Shown piece by piece: positions 48,993 through 58,034 of a stretch of 64,000 nt of DNA. Source of the stretch: Myxococcota bacterium (lineage in GTDB: Bacteria; Myxococcota_A; UBA796; UBA9615; JAKLKC01). The notes under the pieces were generated by a model that worked only from the letters and a program-made list of their open reading frames with translations, had not been told where the DNA came from and did no database searches. Each line of letters opens with the position of its first letter. The first letter of the stretch is position 1. Made by a program: the position numbers and the translations under genes. The stretch lies in the NCBI GenBank assembly GCA_023150875.1, contig JAKLKC010000002.1:62001-126000 (forward strand), given 5' to 3'.

Positions 48993-49142
48993 CCGCGGCG
49001 CCGATCCCGCCGCGTCGGGGACGACGGGCGGAGCGCCCCCGCCCGCTGCCCCCCGTGTTTCAGTCCGGGACTGGCGCCGCGCCGGCTTTCGGCCACGAGG
49101 TCGCGGGGCCCGGGAGCCCGTCCCGGGCCGGCCGGGTCCGGG

Positions 49143-49171
49143 TTGACGCCCCCGGAGATCGACGCTAAGTT
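49143..49171 (+). promoter_or_regulatory. Promoter of the NHL lipoprotein operon
   Basis: TTGACG (49143-49148), 17-bp spacer, TAAGTT (49166-49171). The leader before the GTG at 49231 would be about 55 nt. Confidence 0.45.
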
Positions 49172-49230
49172 CCGGCCGGGTCCGTCGATCCCTGCTCGAT
49201 CCCCCCTGTCCGACATCCCGTGGAGTCGCC

Positions 49231-50253
49231 GTGGCCGTCGTCCCTCGCATGCTCCGCCATGCCCTTCCGGTGGCGCTCCTGGCCGCCGCTGCCTTCCCCG
49301 GGTGCGGTCCTGCGTGCGACGACCCCCTGACCACGCCGTTCGCGACGGTGTCCGACGGTCTTCCGTCCGCGCTGATCTCCATCCAGGGCCTATCGGCGGA
49401 CGACGTGTGGACCGTAGGCTCCGACGCCGGATCCCCCGCCGTGTACCACTACGACGGGAGCGCCTGGGAGAAGGTCGAGACCGGCACCGTCGGCGACCTC
49501 TGGTGGGTGCACCCCACGAGCTCCCGGGTGACGATGGTGGGCGCGGGGGGCACCATCCTGGAGATGGACCGCGACAGCGGAGAGACCGTCCCGGTGGACG
49601 GCGTCGATCCGGGGATCACCTTCTTCGGCGTGTGGGGGGCGAACGAGGACGACGTGTGGGCCGTCGGCGGCGGCCTGTCGGGCGGGACCGGGCCGGCGCT
49701 CTGGCACCGTGACGCCGGGGGCTGGTCCGCGGTCGACCTGTCCTCCTTCGGCTTCGCGGGCCACGACCTGCTCTACAAGGTCCACGGGACCTCGTCCAGC
49801 GACGCGTGGATCGTCGGTACGGGCGGCACCATCCTCCACTACGACGGCGCCGCGTGGACCCGGGTCGACTCCCCGACGAGCGCCGTCCTCTTCACGGTCC
49901 ACGCCGGGGGGCCCTTCCCGGTGGCGGTGGGCGGGGCCAATCAGGCGGTGATCCTTCACTACGAGGGGGGAAGCTGGTTGGACCACTCGCCCGAGTTCCA
50001 ACCGACGGTGAACGGCGTGTCGGGGCGGGGGGACATGCTGATCGCCACCGGTGCCCAGGGCAGCATCCACCGGTGGGACGGGGAGGCGTGGGTGACCGAC
50101 GCCTCGGAGAGCATCAGCACGCTCACGCTCCACGGAGCGTGGGTCGACGACGAAGAGGGGCTCTGGGTGGTGGGGGGACAGCTCTCCGCGCCCCCCCTGG
50201 ACCAGGGGATCGTGTACTACGCGGGGTGCCGGGACGTGCCGGGGCTCCAGTAA
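49231..50253 (+). CDS. Beta-propeller lipoprotein
   Basis: A 340-residue lipoprotein with a short signal peptide ending at FPGC. The mature part holds six to seven weak repeats built on the pattern DDVWTVG...LYHYDG..W, for example DVWAVGGG, DAWIVGTGGTILHYDG and IHRWDGEAW. These give a propeller without catalytic motif. GTG 49231 has GGAG upstream; ATG 49249 would also keep a signal peptide. First gene of a five-gene lipoprotein block on this strand. Confidence 0.75.
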   Translation: MAVVPRMLRHALPVALLAAAAFPGCGPACDDPLTTPFATVSDGLPSALISIQGLSADDVWTVGSDAGSPAVYHYDGSAWEKVETGTVGDLWWVHPTSSRVTMVGAGGTILEMDRDSGETVPVDGVDPGITFFGVWGANEDDVWAVGGGLSGGTGPALWHRDAGGWSAVDLSSFGFAGHDLLYKVHGTSSSDAWIVGTGGTILHYDGAAWTRVDSPTSAVLFTVHAGGPFPVAVGGANQAVILHYEGGSWLDHSPEFQPTVNGVSGRGDMLIATGAQGSIHRWDGEAWVTDASESISTLTLHGAWVDDEEGLWVVGGQLSAPPLDQGIVYYAGCRDVPGLQ

Positions 50254-50318
50254 CCGGGCCGGACCGCCGTGCGCCACCGAGGGCGCGGGGCGGGGACGTC
50301 CATCATGGGGAGACTCTA

Positions 50319-51539
50319 GTGAACCGTGCCAACGTGGCCGTTGCCGGGGCGTCGCTCCTGGCGCTGTGGGCCAGCTCGTGCGAGCCCGCTCGAGAGGATC
50401 CGTGCGCCGGCAAGCCTGGCACCCTCTGCACCGACGCCGGAACCGGCGTCACGGGGTTCTCGGGGGACGGGGGGGACGCCTTCGACGCGGCCTTCTATTA
50501 CCCGACCGACGTGGTGGTGAGGCCGGGCACCAACGAGTACGCCGTCATCGACTTCAACAACCACAAGATCCGCATGGTCGACGCGGACCACGGGATCCGG
50601 ACCGTGATCGGCACCCCCCTCCCCGGGGACGGCGCCGCGGACCACTCCGACCGGGACGAGCCGGGGGCCCCCGCCCTCGAGGTCGGGCTCAACCACCCCG
50701 TGCAGGCGGAGTGGGGGCCGGACGGCAAGCTCTACATGCCCAACTGGCACAACCACAAGGTCAGGGTCTGGGATCCCCAGAGCGACTACGTCCTGGTGAT
50801 CGTCGCCGACACGGATCCCGGGGCGGGCGGGACCGGCGGCGACGACGGTAACGGCTCGAACGCCGGGTACGCCGGAGACGGCGGCCCCGCCGAGGACGCG
50901 CTGCTCTTCTTCCCCAACTCCCTGGCCTACGGGCCCGGCGGCGAGTTCTACGTCGCCGACCAGAAGAACGGGAGGATCCGGGTCGTGGACGGCGGAGTGA
51001 TCGGCACCGTCGCCGGTGCCGGCACGCTGGGGTTCAGCGGCGACGGCGGAGACGCGATGGAGGCGGAGTTCAGGTTCGTGGACGACGCGGCGAACCTCCA
51101 ACCCGAGCCCGCGGGTGCCGTCGAGGTCTCGTCCGACGGGAGCCTCTACGTGGCCGACTCTTACAACCACTGCGTCCGGAAGGTCGACCTGGGGACCGGC
51201 CTCATCGAGGCGGTGGCCGGGACGGGCACCGCCGGGTACGCGGGGGACGGTGGCCCCGCGGTCGACGCCCTGCTGAACAACGTGAAGGACATCGAGCTGA
51301 GCCCCGACGAGTCGATGCTCTACGTCGCCGACACCGACAACCACGTCGTCCGGGCCGTCGACCTGGCCACCGGGATCATCGAGACCGTGGCGGGTACGGG
51401 GGAGCCGGGGATCGGCGAGGACGGCCTCGCCGCGACGTCGTCCATGCTCAACCGCCCCTACGGCATCGACTTCGACGCCGACGGGGCGCTCCTCATCGCG
51501 GACCACATGAACGGCCGCATCGCCCGGGTGACGCCATGA
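50319..51539 (+). CDS. NHL-repeat lipoprotein 1
   Basis: A 406-residue lipoprotein (lipobox WASSC). Blades follow the NHL pattern: GFSGDGGDAFDAAFYYPTDV, GYAGDGGPAEDALLFFPNSL, LYVADSYNHCVRKVDLGTG, and YVADTDNHVVRAVDLATGII. Probably a six-bladed propeller on the outer face of a membrane; ligand unknown. Start GTG 50319 with GGGGAG upstream. Its stop overlaps the next start (ATGA). Confidence 0.85.
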   Translation: MNRANVAVAGASLLALWASSCEPAREDPCAGKPGTLCTDAGTGVTGFSGDGGDAFDAAFYYPTDVVVRPGTNEYAVIDFNNHKIRMVDADHGIRTVIGTPLPGDGAADHSDRDEPGAPALEVGLNHPVQAEWGPDGKLYMPNWHNHKVRVWDPQSDYVLVIVADTDPGAGGTGGDDGNGSNAGYAGDGGPAEDALLFFPNSLAYGPGGEFYVADQKNGRIRVVDGGVIGTVAGAGTLGFSGDGGDAMEAEFRFVDDAANLQPEPAGAVEVSSDGSLYVADSYNHCVRKVDLGTGLIEAVAGTGTAGYAGDGGPAVDALLNNVKDIELSPDESMLYVADTDNHVVRAVDLATGIIETVAGTGEPGIGEDGLAATSSMLNRPYGIDFDADGALLIADHMNGRIARVTP

Positions 51540-52732
51540 GCCAGATCCTCCGAAGCGCCATCGCCCTCGCGGGCGTCCTCTCACCGTGCGTGCTGGCGGC
51601 GGGCTGCGCCCAGAGGGCCTGCGACGAGCCGGGGACCATCTGCACCTACCTCGGCGTGATCGACGACGAGGGCAACGGCGTGCCCGGCGCCGCCGCCGAG
51701 GGGACCTGCCGCGAGGCCGCCCACACCTACCAGGTCGTGGACATGGAGTTCGGCCCCGACGGCAGGCTCTACTTCCCCGACTGGAACAACCACCGGATCG
51801 CCCGGATCGAGCCCGGCCAGGGGCCCGACGGCTGCGACACCTTCAACGTCATCACCGGGAACACGCAGCTCGGCGACGGTCCCATCTCCACCGAGCCCGG
51901 GGTCGCCTCCGACATGGCGTGGAACCACCCGACGAACCTCGCCTTCAAGTCGGACGGCACCCTCGTCGTGGCCGCCTGGCACAACAGCCGGGTGCTGGGG
52001 ATCGACCCCGAGGACGACGCATGCTGGCTCATCGCCGGCACCGGCGGCCGGGGCTACAACTCCGAGGGGCTGACGGGCCCCGAGACGGTCTTCGACCTGG
52101 TGGCCGCGGTGGCGGTGGACGCCGACGACAACGTCTACGTGATGGACCAGGCCAACCAGATGATCCGGATGATCGACACCGCCGGGATCGTCCACGAGGT
52201 CGCCGGCGAGCAGAGGTCCCCGGGGTACAGTGGGGACGGCGGGGATGCCACGGCCGCCCAGATCTACCAGGAGGTGGGCCAGGAGGCCTACCCGGGCGGC
52301 AAGATCTCCATCGACAAGGAGGGCGGGATCCTCTACTTCGCGGACACCGTCAACCACCGGATCCGCACCGTCGACCTCGCCACGGGGGTGATCGACACCC
52401 TGGTGGGGACCGGGTCGGCGGGCTTCTCGGGCGACGGCGGCCCCGCGGGGGAGGCCCAGATCAACGCCCCCCGGGACGTGGAGTACGACGAGGCGGGGGG
52501 CCGCCTCTTCCTCGCCGACACCGGCAATCACTGCGTCCGCGTGGTGGACCTCGCCTCGGGGACGATCTCGACCTACGCGGGCGTCTGCGGGACGCCGGGC
52601 CTGGGGGGGGACCACGGCCCCGCCACCGAGGCGCTGCTCTACAACCCCTTCGGGATCGAGCTGGCCGCCGACGGCACCCTGTTCATCGCCGACACCTTCA
52701 ACAGCCTGATCCGCACGGTCGCTCCAGGCTGA
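51536..52732 (+). CDS. NHL-repeat lipoprotein 2
   Basis: A 398-residue paralogue of the preceding gene. Signal peptide with lipobox LAAGC; NHL blades include FGPDGRLYFPDWNNHRIARI, YSGDGGDATAAQIY, YFADTVNHRIRTVDLATGV and FLADTGNHCVRVVDL. Extra Cys residues near residues 28-35 and 60-100 may form disulphides. Tandem duplication is likely since the three NHL genes share order, size and repeat style. Confidence 0.85.
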   Translation: MSQILRSAIALAGVLSPCVLAAGCAQRACDEPGTICTYLGVIDDEGNGVPGAAAEGTCREAAHTYQVVDMEFGPDGRLYFPDWNNHRIARIEPGQGPDGCDTFNVITGNTQLGDGPISTEPGVASDMAWNHPTNLAFKSDGTLVVAAWHNSRVLGIDPEDDACWLIAGTGGRGYNSEGLTGPETVFDLVAAVAVDADDNVYVMDQANQMIRMIDTAGIVHEVAGEQRSPGYSGDGGDATAAQIYQEVGQEAYPGGKISIDKEGGILYFADTVNHRIRTVDLATGVIDTLVGTGSAGFSGDGGPAGEAQINAPRDVEYDEAGGRLFLADTGNHCVRVVDLASGTISTYAGVCGTPGLGGDHGPATEALLYNPFGIELAADGTLFIADTFNSLIRTVAPG

Positions 52733-52736
52733 CGGC

Positions 52737-53837
52737 ATGGGCCTTCGGGGAGGCATCGCCGCGGCGGCCGTCCTGGTCGCCGCCGGTTGCTACCCTCCCG
52801 ACCGGCCCTGCGCCGTGGGGAGCGTGTGCGCGGTGGTCGGAAACGGGTTCTCGGGCTACAACGGGGATGGCGAGGACGCCCTGGAGACGGCCCTGTACTT
52901 CCCCACCGCGATCCTGAGACATCCCGACGGGCGCCTGCTCTTCCTGGACGAGAACAACTACCGCCTCCGGGCCCTGGAGTCCGACGGGACGGTCTCGACG
53001 GTCGCGGGCAACGGGGTCCACGCCTACTCCCGCGAGGGGGCTCCCGCCCTGGAGACCCCCTTCGAGAACCCCTACGACGCGGCCTACGGGCCTGACGGGG
53101 CGCTCTACGTCGCCGGGTGGCACGAGGGGAGGATCCTGCGGATCGGCGAGGCGGGGGTGGTGGAGGTCTTCGCGGGCACCGGCGAGATCGCCTATGAAGG
53201 CGACGGGCGACCCGCGACCCTGGCCAGCTTCCTGGAGCCCAAGTCCCTGGCCTTCGGTCCCGACGGGTCCCTCTTCGTCACGGACACGGGCGCGAACCGG
53301 GTGCGGCGGATCGCCCCCGACGGGATCGTGGACCGCGTGGTGGGCACGGGGGACGCCGGGCCTCCCACCGAGGGTGCCGGCACCGCCGTGGCCCTGGACC
53401 AGCCCGAGGGGCTGGCCTGGGACCCCGTCCGCGACCGCCTGCTCATCGGCGACACCTACTCCCACCGGATCTGCGCCTGGGATCCCTCCACCTTCGAGGT
53501 GACCAACGTCGCCGGGACCGGCGCCGAGGGCTACTCCGGCGACGGGGGCCCCGCCGTCCAGGCGCGGCTCCGCTTCCCGCGGGACCTCACGGTGGCGGAC
53601 GACGGGACGATCTTCCTGACCGACACCGGCAACAAGGTGGTGCGCGAGATCGCGCCGGACGGTACCATTCGGACCGCCATCGGCTCCCGATCCGGCGAGC
53701 CCTGGCCCGCGGGGTCCCTCGCCCCCGAAGACGCGCCGCTGGACTACCCGGTCGGGATCTTCTGGGACCGGGGCTCCCTCTATTTCTCCGACTGGACCCA
53801 CCAGCGGGTGCTGGTCCACGTCGGAGCGACGGACTGA
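52737..53837 (+). CDS. NHL-repeat lipoprotein 3
   Basis: A 366-residue third paralogue. Lipobox VAAGC. Repeats such as GYNGDGEDALETALYFP, YGPDGALYVAGWHEGRILRI, FVTDTGANRVRRIAPDG and YSGDGGPAVQARLRFPRD make up the whole mature protein. Starts 5 nt after the previous stop and ends 2 nt before the next start, so co-translation is likely. Confidence 0.85.
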   Translation: MGLRGGIAAAAVLVAAGCYPPDRPCAVGSVCAVVGNGFSGYNGDGEDALETALYFPTAILRHPDGRLLFLDENNYRLRALESDGTVSTVAGNGVHAYSREGAPALETPFENPYDAAYGPDGALYVAGWHEGRILRIGEAGVVEVFAGTGEIAYEGDGRPATLASFLEPKSLAFGPDGSLFVTDTGANRVRRIAPDGIVDRVVGTGDAGPPTEGAGTAVALDQPEGLAWDPVRDRLLIGDTYSHRICAWDPSTFEVTNVAGTGAEGYSGDGGPAVQARLRFPRDLTVADDGTIFLTDTGNKVVREIAPDGTIRTAIGSRSGEPWPAGSLAPEDAPLDYPVGIFWDRGSLYFSDWTHQRVLVHVGATD

Positions 53838-53839
53838 AC

Positions 53840-54442
53840 ATGCCCTCGAACCCCCGTGCCGTCGCGTCCACCCTCGCTCTGGCGGGGATCTCCACCCTCG
53901 GGGCCTGCACGACGGCCTTCGTCGAGCCGGCGACCCTCCATGCGGCCGGGGGATCGGCGTCCTACGTCATGAGCTGCGAGAATCCCGATCCGCAGATCGC
54001 CGGCGGGACCGGGGAGCAGGCGTTCGTCCCCGTGGCGGACGGCGACGCCATCGAGATCATCCGCGGGCCCCAGGGGGGCTGGCACATCGTGGGCAGCGTT
54101 CGGGTGGCGAACCTCTCCGAGTTCGTCACCATCGACTTCACCCTCACGGACGTCGAGAGCGGCACCGAGGTGTCGGTGCAGCGCTCCCAGACCAGCCTCT
54201 TCGCGCCCTACGACGACTGCATCGGGGAGAAGCTCGGCCTGCTGGGGGTCTTCGATCCCGCCCTCATCGCTCCGCTACAGGGGGGAGACAACACCCTCAC
54301 CCCCTGCGACCTCTTCGGTGGCCACACGGTGCGGATGCACTTCTCGGTCACCGAGGCGCTGGTGGACAGCCCCCGGACGCTGGAGCAGGACCTGGACATC
54401 GTCGCCTACGCCGCGCCGGAGTGCTGGCCCGACGAGGCGTGA
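53840..54442 (+). CDS. Lipoprotein of unknown function
   Basis: A 200-residue lipoprotein. Signal peptide ends at LGAC-TT. The mature protein begins with a beta-rich segment and has four Cys residues that could form disulphides. No family is recognised. Last of the 49231-54442 lipoprotein block; its position suggests a role shared with the NHL proteins, such as a common surface complex, which is inference. Confidence 0.6.
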   Translation: MPSNPRAVASTLALAGISTLGACTTAFVEPATLHAAGGSASYVMSCENPDPQIAGGTGEQAFVPVADGDAIEIIRGPQGGWHIVGSVRVANLSEFVTIDFTLTDVESGTEVSVQRSQTSLFAPYDDCIGEKLGLLGVFDPALIAPLQGGDNTLTPCDLFGGHTVRMHFSVTEALVDSPRTLEQDLDIVAYAAPECWPDEA

Positions 54443-54471
54443 TCCCCGCGAGGATCGATCTCCGGATCCCG

Positions 54472-55068
54472 TCAGGGCCAGGGAGGGGAGTTCCAGGCGG
54501 TCTCCGCCTCTTCGTACACCTCGAGGTGCCGCTCGGCCAGGGTCTCGGGGCTGGTGGCGGGGGTGGCGGGCAGGACGCGGACCTGCCGGGCTCGTCCGGG
54601 GAGCAGGTGCCGGAGCATGTCCCGGGCGGCCTCGTCGTGCACGACGATCCGTTGGGCCCGGGCGAGGGCCGCGACGAGGCGCCACCGCCCCAGCGGCCGC
54701 CCCAGGAGCCGCAGGGGGTCCTGGATGGTCAGGACCAGCGGGCCGCGGTGCCACAGGGGCGCCGCGGTATGGGGGATGTGGAGGAGGCCGTAGGGAGCGG
54801 CGGCGCCGAGGCGCACCGCCGACGTGGGGGTGTCCACCGGCCCCGAAAGGCGGACGGGTCGAGGGCCCGGCGGCGGCAGCCACCCCGCGTGGGGGTCCAC
54901 GAGGAGGATGAGGTCCCCCCCTACGATGCGTGCCAGCCCCTCGGCCAGGCGACGGCAGTAGTCCCCCGACGCCGGGTGGGCCGCGAGGCGCGCGTCGAAG
55001 GTCCGGCGCGGGACGGGTTCCGGCCGGATCGGCGAGTCGGAGATCAGAGCACCCGCGAGCCCGCCCAT
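54472..55068 (-). CDS. GT4-like glycosyltransferase, N-terminal domain only
   Basis: A 198-residue protein resembling the N-terminal Rossmann half of family 4 glycosyltransferases: LLHIPHTAAPLWHRGPLVLT, IQDPLRLLG, ARAQRIVVHDEAARDMLRHL. The C-terminal nucleotide-sugar binding half (with its E-x7-E motif) is missing. It may be a truncated gene or a two-polypeptide system whose partner is elsewhere. ATG 55068 has a G-run upstream; a GTG at 55077 is possible. GC3 stays high, so it does not look decayed. Confidence 0.55.
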   Translation of the reverse strand: MGGLAGALISDSPIRPEPVPRRTFDARLAAHPASGDYCRRLAEGLARIVGGDLILLVDPHAGWLPPPGPRPVRLSGPVDTPTSAVRLGAAAPYGLLHIPHTAAPLWHRGPLVLTIQDPLRLLGRPLGRWRLVAALARAQRIVVHDEAARDMLRHLLPGRARQVRVLPATPATSPETLAERHLEVYEEAETAWNSPPWP

Positions 55069-55241
55069 GGCCGTCACCCCCCCAACGGTCCCGCCCCGCC
55101 CGTGGCCGGGCGAGGGGACGGGGGGATCTGTGCCGGCACCCCGGGGCTGGCAAGACCCTGTAAGGGGATTCCGGACCGCGGATCCGGGAGGGGCTGCGGG
55201 TCGCGTCCCAGGGGGGCGTTCCCCTCGCCGACGGCTCGCTC

Positions 55242-55247
55242 CATAAT
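55242..55247 (+). promoter_or_regulatory. -10 box upstream of the selenoprotein operon
   Basis: CATAAT at 55242-55247 is a good -10 match; 17 bp upstream only TT of a -35 remains (TTCCCC). Leader about 70 nt. Confidence 0.4.
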
Positions 55248-55322
55248 GCGGGCTCCCGTCGCCGCCAGGGCCGGGCCCGCTGGGGCCGGGGCGCCTCGCC
55301 GGCCGCCGGGTCGGAGTCCCTG

Positions 55323-57011
55323 ATGAACGTCCTCTCCTGGCGCGGCCTCGCCGCGCTGGCCCTCGCCACCGTCTCCGTCGCGTGCGGGAGGGGCGAAGAG
55401 CCCACCACGCCCGCGGCGGCGGTCCCGAAGGAGGCCACGGCGGTGGACGACGTCCTCCCCCAGGGGGCGGTCCAGGTCGCCCTGCTCTACTCGGGCAACG
55501 TCGACGGCGACACCGAGCCCTGTGGGTGACCGAAGAATCCGCTTGGCGGTCTTGCCAGGCGATCGACGGTCATCGACAGGGAGCGTGGCGCGGCGCCGGA
55601 CCTGATCCTGGTGGACAGCGGCGACCTGTTCTGGAAGCAGGCGACGATCCCCGAGGCGGAGCGGGGGCAGCGGCTGGCGAAGGCGGAGCTGATCGCCCGG
55701 GCCGTCGGCCGGGAACGTCCCACGGCGATGGTGGCGGGGGAGGGAGACCTGGCGTTCGGGCTGGACTGGGTCCAGCGGACCGCCAAGGCCCACGGGCTGC
55801 CCTACGTGTCCGCGAACCTCCACCGGGCGGACGGGGGGCTCGTCTTCCCGGCCCACGTCGTCGCGACCTCGGGGGGAAAGCGGATCGGCCTGTTCGGTCT
55901 GACCTCCGAGGCGCTGAGCCTCCCCGGGGTCCGGGCCAGCGATCCCGTCGCCGCCGCCCGCGGCCAGGTGGAGGCTCTGAGGGGGCAGGGGGTGGACCTG
56001 GTGGTCGCCGTCTCCCATCTCGGGTCCCGGCGGGACGAGGAGGTGGTGGGGGCGGTCCCGGGGATCGACCTGGTGGTGGGAGGGCACGACCGCCAGCAGC
56101 GGACGCAGCCCCGCTTCGCCGGCGACACGCCCATGGTGCAGGCGGGCAGCCGTGGGAAGCACCTCGGGAAGCTGGTGCTCTCCGTGGTCCCCGGAGCCCG
56201 CGGCTTCGTGGACGGCGGGGCGGGCGCGAGGGCGCAGCAGCAGCGGGAACGGGCCGAGGCGAGGATCCGGGGCATCGAGGAGCGCCTCGCCGCCGCCACC
56301 GACGAGGACGACCGGCTGCGCCTGGAGCGGGGCCTGGAGTCGGCCCGGCGGCGGCTCGAGGAGGTCCCGGATCCGCCCCCACCGCGGCCGGGCGTCCTCC
56401 GCCACCGGGTCGCGGGCAGCGAGATCGCCCTGTCCCGGGAGGTCCCGGACCATGCCCAGGTCGCGGGGTGGGTCGAGGCCCTCAAGGCGCGGATGCCCGA
56501 GGCGTTCGTGGACGACCACGGGCACGGCCACGGGGGCGAGGACGGGGAGCCGCCCCGGGCGGGTCCCGCCCACGGCGACTTCCGGGGCGCGGGGACCTGC
56601 CGGTCCTGCCATCCCACCGAGTTCGCCCAGTGGAGCACGACCCGGCATGCCCGAGCTTACGCGAGCCTGGTGAAGGACAAGAGGCACACGGACTTCGACT
56701 GCGTGCGGTGCCACGTCACCGGGTGGGGCGAGGAGGGAGGCCCCGACCACCCCCAACGGGTCGGGGCGATGCGGAACGTGCAGTGCGAGGCCTGCCACGG
56801 CGCCGCCGCCGGGCACGTCGCCGAGCCCACCAAGGTCAAACCTGCCCGCGTGAAGATCCCGGAGCCCGTCTGCAAGGGGTGCCACGATCCCTCCCAGGAC
56901 ATGGGCCGATTCGACTACCGGACCTACCTTCCCAAGGTCGACCACTCCACCCGCGCCGCCCCGGCCAGGTCCGCCGGGGCACCCGCCGGAGGCGTTACGC
57001 CCAACCGATGA
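55323..57011 (+). CDS. Selenoprotein: UshA-like lipoprotein with Cys-Gly-Sec and four haem c sites
   Basis: One frame of 563 codons with a single in-frame TGA at 55527-55529 (Sec69), predicted to be selenocysteine. Lipobox SVAC. Residues 45-360 follow the metallophosphatase/5'-nucleotidase fold: VALLYSGNVDGDTEPCG then Sec, PKNPLGGLARR, LVDSGDLFW, VVAVSHLGSRRDEE and VVGGHDRQ. Several metal-ligand positions are changed (GNVDG in place of NDxHG, GEGDLAFG in place of GNHEFDYG, GHDR in place of GHxH). After a coiled coil the C-terminus has CxxCH at about 426, 460, 488 and 517, a tetrahaem c554-like domain. ATGA overlap with tsaD. Confidence 0.85.
55527..55572 (+). promoter_or_regulatory. Bacterial SECIS element
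   Basis: The TGA opens a hairpin. UGACCG (55527-55532) pairs with CGGUCA (55567-55572). Inside, CGCUUGGC (55540-55547) pairs with GCCAGGCG (55554-55561) around the loop GGUCUU (55548-55553). The loop starts 18 nt after the UGA, as in E. coli fdhF, whose loop also contains GGUCU. Codons in this segment (AAT, CTT, GGT, CTT) depart from the gene's G/C-ending usage, consistent with RNA-structure constraint. Confidence 0.85.
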
Positions 57012-58033
57012 TCGTCCTGGGGATCGAGTCGAGCTGCGACGAGACCGCCGCCGCCGTCGTGGACGGTGGGGGGGTGAGGTCCGACGTCGTCTCCTCCCAG
57101 GTGGACCTGCACGCCCGCTGGGGCGGGGTCGTCCCCGAGATCGCCTCCCGGGCCCACCTGGACCGGATCGGTCCCGTGGTCCGCCAGGCCCTCCGGGAGG
57201 CCGGGATCGGGCTGGGATCCGTCGAGGGGGTGGCGGTGACCTGCGCCCCGGGGCTGGTGGGCTCGCTGCTGGTGGGGGTGAGCTACGCCAAGTCCCTCGC
57301 CTTCGTCCGGGGACTCCCGCTGGTCGGGGTCCACCACCTGGAGGGGCACCTCCTCGCCCCCTTCCTGAGTGGAGGGGCCCCGGAATTCCCGTTCGTGGCC
57401 CTGGTGGTGTCCGGCGGCCACACCGCCCTCTACCGGGCCGACGGCTTCGGGGAGTACCGCACCCTCGGGGAGACCCGGGACGACGCGGCGGGGGAGGCGT
57501 TCGACAAGGCGGCGAAGCTCCTCGGGTTGCCCTACCCCGGGGGCGTGGTGATCGACCGTCTCGCCCGGGGCGGGGATCCGGCGGCGGTCCGCTTCCCCCG
57601 GGGCATGGTGGGCAAGGGGGGGCTGGACTTCTCCTTCAGCGGCCTCAAGACGGCGCTGCTCCAGCACGTCCGGACGCACGGGATCCCCGAGGGCCAGGGG
57701 CTCGCGGACCTTTGCGCCTCCTACCAGGAGGCCATCGTCGACGTGCTGGCGCGCAAGACGCTGAAGGCCGCCGAGAGGGCGGGGGTCGGGAGGATCGTCC
57801 TGTCGGGGGGCGTGGCCGCCAACTCCCGGTTGAGGGAGAGGATGGGCCGGGACGGGGAGCGCCACGGCCTCTCGGTGCGGCTCCCCGAGGGCCGCCACTG
57901 CACCGACAACGCGGCGATGATCGCCTACGCCGGTCGCCAGCGGCTGGTGGGGGGCGAGCGGCACGGGCTGGACCTCGGGGTGGCGTCGACCTCGTCCCTG
58001 GAGCGGTCGATCGCTCCTCCGCCGGTCGCCTGA
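57008..58033 (+). CDS. tsaD: tRNA threonylcarbamoyladenosine transferase TsaD
   Basis: ASKHA-fold enzyme of 341 residues catalysing the t6A37 modification with TsaB, TsaC and TsaE. GIESSCDETAAAVV opens it; HHLEGHLLAP gives the metal-binding His pair (HxEGH); VSGGHTALY and GGVAANSRLRE are further motifs. Starts with ATG inside the preceding stop. tsaB is 31 kb away in this window. Confidence 0.96.
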   Translation: MIVLGIESSCDETAAAVVDGGGVRSDVVSSQVDLHARWGGVVPEIASRAHLDRIGPVVRQALREAGIGLGSVEGVAVTCAPGLVGSLLVGVSYAKSLAFVRGLPLVGVHHLEGHLLAPFLSGGAPEFPFVALVVSGGHTALYRADGFGEYRTLGETRDDAAGEAFDKAAKLLGLPYPGGVVIDRLARGGDPAAVRFPRGMVGKGGLDFSFSGLKTALLQHVRTHGIPEGQGLADLCASYQEAIVDVLARKTLKAAERAGVGRIVLSGGVAANSRLRERMGRDGERHGLSVRLPEGRHCTDNAAMIAYAGRQRLVGGERHGLDLGVASTSSLERSIAPPPVA

Positions 58034-58034
58034 C

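Noticed and set aside
55323-55610. Pseudogene or frameshift at the TGA
   Set aside because: Both sides share one frame, no bases need inserting or deleting, and the TGA coincides with a structured SECIS-like hairpin and a conserved Cys-Gly context.
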